Below, in pieces: positions 57,614 to 64,000 of a stretch of DNA of 64,000 nucleotides. The position numbers and the translations under genes are program-made. This stretch comes from Cervus elaphus (lineage: Eukaryota; Chordata; Mammalia; Artiodactyla; Cervidae), in assembly GCF_910594005.1 (NCBI RefSeq), contig NC_057815.1:67098052-67162051 (forward strand), read 5' to 3'. The notes under the pieces are model-generated. The model saw only the letters and a program-made list of their open reading frames with translations, ran no database searches and was not told the origin of the DNA. Within the stretch, counting starts at the first letter, position 1. Each line of letters starts with the position of its first letter.

Positions 57614-57682
57614 CAGAAAGTGATTTCTTTTCTTTTCTTTTTTTTTTTAATATTTTAATAATTTTTCCAGAAAGTGATTTCT
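57614..57682 (-). mobile_element. 39-bp T-rich insert with perfect 15-bp flanking repeats
   Basis: CAGAAAGTGATTTCT at 57614-57628 and 57668-57682 encloses 39 bp of T-rich sequence (57629-57667), which on the minus strand reads as a poly(A) tail with a short AT-rich body. Confidence 0.75.
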
Positions 57683-57938
57683 AAACTGAGACTTGAAAGA
57701 TGAAAAGGGAAGAGCAGAGATGCAAAGAATATTCCTAATCAATGGAAGAGCAGGGTGGGGATTTGAGACAGAATTTGACATGAGATGAACTGAAAGTTTT
57801 ACATGACTAGAGAATAGAGTATGAGAACAGGAAAATTAGTGAAAGTGATGAGTTGAGAAAGTATCTGATCTTAGGAAGACCGCATGTTAAGGTGTCAAGA
57901 GGGCAATGTGGAAGTCACAAAAAGGTTTTAAGAACTCT

Positions 57939-58155
57939 ATGAAAGTGAAAGTGTTAATTGCTCAGTCCTGTCCAGACTCTTGGATACCCCATGGGCTGTA
58001 GCCCGCCAGGCTTCTCTGTCCATGGATTTCTCCAGGTAAGAATACTGGAGCAGGTTGCCATTTCCTTCTCCAGGAATCTTCCTAACCCAGGGATTGAACC
58101 CAGGTCTCCTGCATTACAGGCAGATTCTTTACATTCTGGGCCACCAGAAAAGCCC
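57939..58155 (-). mobile_element. Bov-tA SINE
   Basis: Full-length, bounded by AAGAACTCT at 57930-57938 and 58156-58164. Confidence 0.94.
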
Positions 58156-58234
58156 AAGAACTCTAAAGCCGGACACAAAATTCATTTGCTTTGAAGGCAA
58201 GGGAGGAGGGAGAAAATGGGCTTTGAAAACAAAC

Positions 58235-58420
58235 TTGGATTGGAAAATTAGCTTGGTCACTGACTCACTGGGATACTTTAAGCAAATTACACTTTATAAT
58301 CTCTCTTGAAAAACAGAGATCAAATCTATCTCACAAGACTGAAGACTAAATGAGATAATGCACATAAGGAGCCTGGCACGTCCAGAGTTCAATAAATGAT
58401 AACTCCTATTACTATACATG
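58235..58420 (+). mobile_element. MIR
   Basis: TTAGCTTGGTCACTGACTCAC, a degraded core and AATGATAACTCCTATTACTA. Confidence 0.6.
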
Positions 58421-58572
58421 TTTCCTCTTTCTAAATATACTATGAGCTCTTTAAAGGCAAGGGCAAGCCTCTTGAAATAGTATGGTGGAAAGAACAGTGC
58501 CTTGGATTCTAAGCCAAAAAATCCGGATTCAAATACTGGCACCTCGTTTTACTATGCACACGCCTTACCACG

Positions 58573-58698
58573 CATTTTTTTTTTTTTTTTTTTTTAGTAT
58601 TTTGGCATGTGGGATCTTAGTTCCCCTAACAGGAAGCGAACTGGTGTCCCTTACAGTGAAAGGGCAATCTTAACGACTGGACCACACAGGAAATCCCT
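58573..58698 (-). mobile_element. CHR-type SINE
   Basis: Poly(T) tail at the left, GGCATGTGGGATCTTAGTTC, end near CACACAGGAAATCCC; about 200 bp before the divergent promoter. Confidence 0.87.
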
Positions 58699-58899
58699 TA
58701 TTTTCCTTCTTAAGGTAATATCTAACTCACAGAGTTACTGCAAGGAATAAGATGCTAATAAGGGACAAGTGCATGGGCTACAAAAGGACTTAAGTAAATG
58801 CTGTCATATTCTTTCCCCACCCCAACCTGGCTTCAGTCTCCCCTGAGTAAAAAATGGAAGACCCTCCCTCAGAGACCAGGGCAGGCTGGATGGTCGGCA

Positions 58900-59341
58900 G
58901 TTGATTCGCGAAGGCCAGCCTGGACTAAGAACGCATTGAAAGGATGGGTAAGCAGGAAAACCCAGGCGGTCAAGTTCCGGAGAGGACGCGTGCGCACTCG
59001 CGAGCCCGCGCTGTGAGGGCTAGGCTTCACCGCGTAAGATCGCGGCACACAGTGCTCACCGAACAGGCAGAGAGGAGGACTCGAACGCGCGCTGCTGCAC
59101 AGCGGCGTCGGTTTTGCAGGCAGTTGTAACTCTATCGAGTTACCCGGTAAACCTCCGCTCAGGAACCAGCTTCCTGCAGGGAGCGCGCGCGCAAAGGGGC
59201 GGGAAGAGAAAGAGAATACACAGCGTATTTTCATTAGCGGCTTTTCGGGGTAGATCCCGCCCTTCGTTCTCGACGCAGCCACTATGGGGAATCCACTTCC
59301 GGGAGAGAGCGGAAGGGGCGGGCTGGTGGAGGCGGGTCAAG
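58900..59341. promoter_or_regulatory. CpG-rich bidirectional promoter between COA4 and PAAF1
   Basis: GC-rich, CpG-dense block lying between two divergent genes. Visible sites: GC boxes GGGGCGGG at 59196-59203 and 59315-59322, an ETS-type site CACTTCCGG (59294-59302), an NRF-1-like half site TGCGCA (58991-58996), and a YY1-type CAAGATGGCGGC (59338-59349) covering the PAAF1 start codon. No TATA box is evident. These are the usual parts of a housekeeping promoter. Confidence 0.75.
59059..59180 (-). other. Candidate non-coding exon 1 of COA4
   Basis: On the minus strand a good donor (CG|GTGAGC) reads across 59060/59059 inside the GC-rich divergent promoter. Spliced to the acceptor at 56692 it would remove a 2.4-kb intron that contains two SINEs. 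The upstream boundary is a guess; no cap-site evidence is visible. Confidence 0.35.
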
Positions 59342-59388
59342 ATGGCGGCACCTTTGAGGATTCAGAGCGACTGGGCCCAGGCTCTCAG
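59342..59388 (+). CDS. PAAF1: PAAF1 coding exon 1 (residues 1-16, partial gene)
   Basis: Encodes MAAPLRIQSDWAQAL plus two bases of Arg16, ending at a GTGAAT donor. The start has a strong context (A at -3, G at +4) and matches the human N-terminus (MAAPLRIQSDWSQALR in my recollection). PAAF1 is a WD40-repeat protein, the homologue of yeast Rpn14, which binds proteasomal ATPases and acts in 19S regulatory-particle assembly. Only the extreme N-terminus, before the WD40 repeats, is in the window. Confidence 0.94.
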
Positions 59389-59394
59389 GTGAAT

Positions 59395-59780
59395 CCAGGT
59401 CCAGAAGTGGGACATAGGAGGCGGGTAGCGGATTGTTGCCTTTACGTTAAGGAGCGCCACCCCCGACCCAGATGTCCATAGGGGTTGCCTCATCAATTGT
59501 TGAGGGAACCCTGAGCCTAGAAAAAGAAGTCTCAAACCCACATGGTCATTGTTTTTCATTTTCGGAAGAGTTATGCTGAATCCCAGGAAACACGTATGCG
59601 TCGTGTGATGGCAGAGGCAGAATAGGATCAACGAGTTGGAGAAAGACAGGAAAACTGAGAGGCAGGAAGACTCTTGGCCAAGTAATGATGGTCATTTAGC
59701 AAATACTTATTGGTCCTTATATTTCCAAAAGTCCCAGCAATCTGCATCACCAGGAGTCTTGGCATGCTTCTCGACCCCTA
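59395..59780. other. PAAF1 intron 1 start, unique sequence
   Basis: Nothing recognised beyond the fading CpG-rich region. Confidence 0.4.
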
Positions 59781-59782
59781 CT

Positions 59783-60035
59783 GCTACTGCTGCTGCTAAA
59801 TCACTTCAGTCGTGTCCGACTCTGTGCGATCCCATCCCTGGGATTCTCCAGGCAAGAACACTGGAGTGGGTTGCCATTTCCTTCTCCAATGTATAAAAGT
59901 GGAAAGTGAAAGTGAAGTCGCTCAGTCATGTCTGACTCTTCGCGACCCCATGGACTGCAGCCTACCAGGCTCCTCTGTCCATGGGATTTTCCAGGCAAGA
60001 GTACTGGAGTGGGGTGCCATTGCCTACTCCGGCCC
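59783..60035 (-). mobile_element. Bov-A2 SINE (dimer)
   Basis: Two units joined by GTGGAAAGTGAAAGTGAAGT (59899-59918). Confidence 0.92.
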
Positions 60036-60059
60036 CTAGTGGTGTGTTAATCATGTTGT

Positions 60060-60136
60060 GTATGGTCCATGGGGTCCCAAAGAGGTGGACACGACGGAGT
60101 GACTTTCACTTCACTTCACTTCACTTCACTTCACAG
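60060..60136 (+). mobile_element. Bov-tA tail fragment with (ACTTC)n run
   Basis: GGTCCATGGGGTCCCAAAGA to GACTTTC, then a pentamer repeat of TTCAC units at 60105-60135. Confidence 0.8.
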
Positions 60137-60364
60137 GTCTTTTCAGGGAACAGTGGAACCCCTACCATGTCCAGACTCTGACCTAGATAGATGCTCGGCG
60201 GAGTTCAGATGTGTACTCTAAACTTAAGGGGTGGTTCCTGCCTTCGAGACGCTAACAGCTTAATTGGAATGTACAGCAAACCATTCATTTATTTAGCAAA
60301 TATGGATCATATACTGTGCAAGTTATTTTGCTAGGCACCAAATTGAGTACAGTGGTACCGCAGT

Positions 60365-60482
60365 GTTTAGCCCCTAAGTCGTGTCTGCCATGGACTAAAG
60401 CCGGCCAGGCTCTTCTGTCCTTGGGATTTCCCAGGCAAGAATACTGGAGTGGGTTGCCTTTTCCTTCTCCAACAGCAGTGCG
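60365..60482 (-). mobile_element. Bov-A SINE fragment
   Basis: AAGTCGTGTCTGCCATGGAC through GGTTGCCTTTTCCTTCTCCA. Confidence 0.85.
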
Positions 60483-60484
60483 AT

Positions 60485-60950
60485 GAATGGCAACTATTAT
60501 ACTAATGGGTTTTTAAAATGGAAACAATGGTGAAGATGAATGAAACATAGTCTCCTGCATTTAAGAAACTTATGCCTTACTAGGGCTGAAATAAAATAAA
60601 CCTTATTACTACAACATCAGATGTGTAATAGGAAGAACACTGACCCATGTTGAGGACCACATTTGAGAGAACACAAGTCTAGAATCAAGAAGTAAGTTGC
60701 CCCCGATTGTGCAACTAATAAGTGTTTCATGATGAAGTACTTGAGCTTCATTTGACTAACAGGTCTATGCATTAAACACAACCCATAAGCATTTCTTCAA
60801 CCAATAAAATTTGTCTATGCCTGGATAAGGTATTAGACTGATTTGTGTAAGTGCTGTGGCTAAACTGGAAATTATATGCTTTCTCCCCTTCATCAATGAC
60901 ATCCATTTTGACATTGAGTGAGTCTAATTAGGTTTTTGTTTCTCTTCATA
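60485..60950. other. PAAF1 intron 1 end, unique sequence
   Basis: No feature recognised. Confidence 0.4.
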
Positions 60951-60951
60951 G

Positions 60952-60992
60952 GAAGGACGAAGGGGAGGCCTGGCTGAGCTGTCATCCCCCAG
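60952..60992 (+). CDS. PAAF1: PAAF1 coding exon 2 (residues 16-30, partial gene)
   Basis: A 41-nt exon with acceptor CTTCATAG and donor GTAATA. It completes Arg16, encodes KDEGEAWLSCHPP and starts a Gly codon, in frame with exon 1. The conserved continuation (exon 3) is not visible before the L1 or the right edge, so the gene continues beyond the window. Confidence 0.93.
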
Positions 60993-60994
60993 GT

Positions 60995-61753
60995 AATATC
61001 CTTAAATCTGTATGCCTTCCCTTTAGAGAAAGAGGATTTACAACCCCTAGGAAAGAGCTTCCTGCTTTGTCCTGGCCTAGACTACTTGCACAGTGCTCAG
61101 TCTTCAGATGTTCTTGACCATTCTGTGCTGTAAAGATGTCACTGCAACTCCTGCATTCTAGGGGAAGGGCTTCCAATTGGTGTTCCATTGGGAGCCACAG
61201 ACATTTATGGAGACATTGCTGCTGCATCTTAATCAGTGTCTTTGCCATATATTATTATATTCTAAGCAGCTCTGTAGCTTCAGTTGTGATCTTCCTGATT
61301 ATGATTCCTGGGTCTATAGCTCTAGTCCTGACCTCTCTTCATTTTCAAGCAGAGATTGAATAGTTACCTGCTAAACATTTCTGGTTAAAACTCTCACTGC
61401 CATTTTGAGCTTATCAGATCCAAAATCTGAAGCTGGGCTTCTGTTGTCAAACAGGTTTTCTTTCTAGGTTTTCTCAGTTCTTAAGTTATCACCATTCTAG
61501 ACATCAGAGTGAAAAAACCTGGTCACCCACCCTACCATATATAGTTAGTTTCCAAGTCTTCCAAATTTTTCCTTTTGATGACATTCCTGTATTATTCCCA
61601 TCCATTTGTTTTCAGTTAGTGTGATAACATTAAATTTTTTTTTCCTTTTAAATTTGTGATAAAGCTTTGTCTTGCTGATAATTTTTCATTTTCAGAGCCC
61701 TTTGATGTCTCTCCATAATAAGATATTCTAGGAGAAATAGAGTTTTAAACAGT
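60995..61753. other. PAAF1 intron 2, unique sequence
   Basis: Searched in three frames for exon 3 without success; nothing else recognised. Confidence 0.45.
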
Positions 61754-64000
61754 TTTGTTTTTTTTAATTATTACTTAATTTTTTTTTTTATTAGTTGGAG
61801 GCTAATTACTTCACAACATTTCAGTGGGTTTTGTCATACATTGATATGAATCAGCCATAGATTTACACGTATTCCCCATCCCGATCCCCCCTCCCACCTC
61901 CCTCTCCACCCGATTCCTCTGGGTCTTCCCAGTGTACCAGGCCCCAGCACTTGTCTCATGCATCCAACCTGGGCTGGCGATCTGTTTCACCATAGATAGT
62001 ATACATGCTGTTTTTTTGAAACATCCCACCCTCACCTTCTCCCACAGAGTTCTGTATTTCTGTGTCTCTTTTTCTGTTTTGCATATAGGGTTGTCGTTAC
62101 CATCTTTTTAAATCCCATATATATGTGTTAGTATGTTGTAATGTTCTTTATCTTTCTGGCTTACTTCACTCGGTATAATGGGCTCCAGTTTCATCCATCT
62201 CATTAGGACTGATTCAAATGAATTCTTTTTAACGGCTGAGTAATATTCCATGGTGTATATGTACCACAGCTTCCTTATCCATTCATCTGCTAATGGGCAT
62301 CTAGGTTGCTTCCATGTCCTGGCTATTATAAACAGTGCTGCGATGAACATTGGGGTGCACGTGTCTCTTTCAGATCTGGTTTCCTCAGTGTGTATGCCCA
62401 GAAGTGGGATTGCTGGGTCATATGGCAGTTCTATTTCCAGTTTTTTAAGAAATCTCCACACTGTTTTCCATAGCGGCTGTACTAGTTTGCATTCCCACCA
62501 ACAGTGTAAGAGGGTTCCCTTTTCTCCACACCCTTTCCAGCATTTATTGCTTGTAGACTTTTGGATAGCAGCCATCCTGACTGGCGTGTAATGGTACCTC
62601 ATTGTGGTTTTGATTTGCATTTCTCTAATAATGAGTGATGTTGAGCATCTTTTCATGTGTTTGTTAGCCATCTGTATGTCTTCTTTGGAGAAATGTCTGT
62701 TTAGTTCTTTGGCCCATTTTTTGATTGGGTCATTTATTTTTCTGGAACAGAGCTGCAGGAGTTGCTTGTATATTTTTGAGATTAATCCTTTGTCTGTTTC
62801 TTCATTTGCTATTATTTTCTCCCAATCTGAGGGCTGTCTTTTCACCTTACTTATAGTTTCCTTTGTTGTGCAAAAGCTTTTAAGTTTCATTAGGTCCCAT
62901 TTGTTTAGTTTTGCTTTTATTTCCAATATTCTGGGAGGTGGGTCATAGAGGATCTTGCTGTGATTTATGTCGGAGAGTGTTTTGCCTATGTTCTCCTCTA
63001 GGAGTTTTATAGTTTCTGGTCTTACATTTAGATCTTTAATCCATTTTGAGTTTATTTTTGTGTATGGTGTTAGAAAGTGTTCTAGTTTCATTCTTTTACA
63101 AGTGGTTGACGAGTTTTCCCAGCACCACTTGTTAAAGAGGTTGTCTTTTTTCCATTGTATATCCTTGCCTCCTTTGTCGAAGATAAGGTGTCCATAGGTT
63201 CGTGGATTTATCTTTGGGCATTCTATTCTGTTCCATTGATCTATATTTCTGTCTTTGTGCCAGTACCATACTGTCTTGATGACTGTGGCTTTGTCGTAGA
63301 GTCTGAAGTCAGGCAGGTTGATTCCTTCAGTTCCATTCTTCTTTCTCAAGATTACTTTGGCTATTCGAGGTTTTTTGTATTTCCATACAAATTGTGAAAT
63401 TCTTTGGTCTAGTTCTGTGAAAAATACCGTTGGTAGCTTGATAGGGATTGCATTGAATGTATAGATTGCTTTGGGTAGAATAGCCATTTTGACAATATTG
63501 ATTCTTCCAATCCATGAACACAGTATGTTTCTCCATCTGTTTGTGTCCTCTTTGATTTCTTTCATCAATGTTTTATAGTTTTCTATGTATAGGTCTTTTG
63601 TTTCTTTAGGTAGATATACTCCTAAGTATTTTATTCTTTTTGTTGCAATGGTGAATGGTATTGTTTCCTTAATTTCTCTTTCTGTTTTCTCATTGTTAGT
63701 GTATAGGAATGCAAGGGATTTCTGTGTGTTAATTTTATATCCTGCAACTTTACTATATTCATTGATTAGCTCTAGTAATTTTCTGGTAGAGTCTTTAGGG
63801 TTTCCTATGTAGAGGATCATGTCATCTGCAAACAGCGAGAGTTTCACTTCTTCTTTTCCTATCTGGATTCCTTTTACTTCTTTTTCTGCTCTGATTGCTG
63901 TGGCCAAAACTTCCAACACTATGTTGAATAGTAGTGGTGAGAGTGGGCACCCTTGTCTTGTTCCTGATTTCAGGGGAAATGCTTTCAATTTTTCACCATT
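61754..64000 (-). mobile_element. L1 LINE, 3' part, young-looking, runs off the right edge
   Basis: Minus-strand ruminant L1: poly(A) tail (T-rich at 61754-61789), 3' UTR 61789-62107, then ORF2. The body has few visible defects. Antisense to PAAF1, in its intron 2. The 5' part lies outside the window, so full length cannot be judged. Confidence 0.95.
62108..64000 (-). CDS. L1 ORF2 protein, C-terminal part (open to window edge)
   Basis: About 630 codons without a stop, continuing past 64000. The RT catalytic box reads LSLFADDMILY, the family's usual FADD form, preceded by LKSGTRQGCPLSPLLFNIVL. The C-terminal Cys-rich segment is present (CWKGCGEKGTLLHCWWEC). ORF2p of L1 is an endonuclease plus reverse transcriptase that copies its own and other RNAs by target-primed reverse transcription; the endonuclease part is off the window. 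The apparent start at 63988 is not real: the frame is open upstream (NGEKLKAFP). It is a transposon gene, not a host gene. Confidence 0.95.
   Translation of the reverse strand, partial: NGEKLKAFPLKSGTRQGCPLSPLLFNIVLEVLATAIRAEKEVKGIQIGKEEVKLSLFADDMILYIGNPKDSTRKLLELINEYSKVAGYKINTQKSLAFLYTNNEKTEREIKETIPFTIATKRIKYLGVYLPKETKDLYIENYKTLMKEIKEDTNRWRNILCSWIGRINIVKMAILPKAIYTFNAIPIKLPTVFFTELDQRISQFVWKYKKPRIAKVILRKKNGTEGINLPDFRLYDKATVIKTVWYWHKDRNIDQWNRIECPKINPRTYGHLIFDKGGKDIQWKKDNLFNKWCWENSSTTCKRMKLEHFLTPYTKINSKWIKDLNVRPETIKLLEENIGKTLSDINHSKILYDPPPRILEIKAKLNKWDLMKLKSFCTTKETISKVKRQPSDWEKIIANEETDKGLISKIYKQLLQLCSRKINDPIKKWAKELNRHFSKEDIQMANKHMKRCSTSLIIREMQIKTTMRYHYTPVRMAAIQKSTSNKCWKGCGEKGTLLHCWWECKLVQPLWKTVWRFLKKLEIELPYDPAIPLLGIHTEETRSERDTCTPMFIAALFIIARTWKQPRCPLADEWIRKLWYIYTMEYYSAVKKNSFESVLMRWMKLEPIIPSEVSQKDKEHYNILTHIYGI

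Noticed and set aside
60995..61753. PAAF1 exon 3
   Set aside because: No frame continues the conserved sequence after HPPG; it must lie beyond the L1 and window edge.
62108..64000. 626-codon frame as a candidate novel host gene
   Set aside because: Domain order, FADD box and Cys-rich tail identify L1 ORF2.
1..64000. tRNA genes suggested by GGTTCGATCCC-type B boxes
   Set aside because: All instances lie in Bov-tA or CHR SINEs; no complete cloverleaf outside them.
1..64000. CRISPR array, phage, operon or other prokaryotic systems
   Set aside because: Introns, SINEs and LINEs show a mammalian nuclear sequence; no regularly spaced direct repeats of the CRISPR kind.

Overview
Ruminant (bovid, cattle-like) nuclear DNA. 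The call rests on the dense set of Bov-tA and Bov-A2 SINEs, CHR-type tRNA-derived SINEs, RTE-type BovB LINEs and a ruminant L1, a combination typical of bovids. I cannot tell cattle from buffalo, sheep or goat. Three conserved genes lie in the order MRPL48(+), COA4(-), PAAF1(+), which to my knowledge matches human 11q13.4. LAYOUT. 1-2400: old L1 and three SINE copies. 2400-2890: CpG-rich promoter holding exon 1 of MRPL48. 2585-47512: all eight coding exons of MRPL48 (2585-2605, 11717-11769, 12813-12850, 24077-24165, 36046-36215, 45024-45126, 46629-46718, 47438-47512). The exons join in frame to 639 nt, 212 residues plus stop, with a canonical acceptor and donor at every junction. The introns are mostly repeats: five BovB blocks and many MIR, L2, L1 and SINE copies. 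47700-56180: intergenic, including an inverted BovB pair. 56425-56679 (minus): the single coding exon of COA4, a twin-CX9C protein. 58900-59390: CpG-rich, apparently bidirectional COA4/PAAF1 promoter. 59342-59388 and 60952-60992: first two coding exons of PAAF1; the rest lies beyond the right edge. 61754-64000: 3' half of an L1 on the minus strand whose ORF2 is open to the window edge. FUNCTION. MRPL48 (mitoribosome large subunit) and COA4 (cytochrome c oxidase assembly) both serve mitochondrial gene expression or respiration. PAAF1 is a proteasome-assembly WD40 factor that shares a promoter region with COA4. HUNT RESULT. I see no new operon-like or defence-like system; this is an ordinary mammalian gene neighbourhood. 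The most unusual structures are small: (a) seven very short inserts, two with recognisable L1 3' ends and the rest only A/T-rich tail, each bracketed by 13-17 bp direct repeats; (b) a tandem duplication of the exon 2 splice donor of MRPL48 whose second copy would give an immediate stop; (c) three CHR SINEs stacked at one target, separated by four copies of the same 8-mer; (d) a 268-bp exon-like block in intron 5 that would act as a poison exon; (e) a TAATTA cluster in intron 3. Repeat boundaries and family names were assigned by eye and are approximate.
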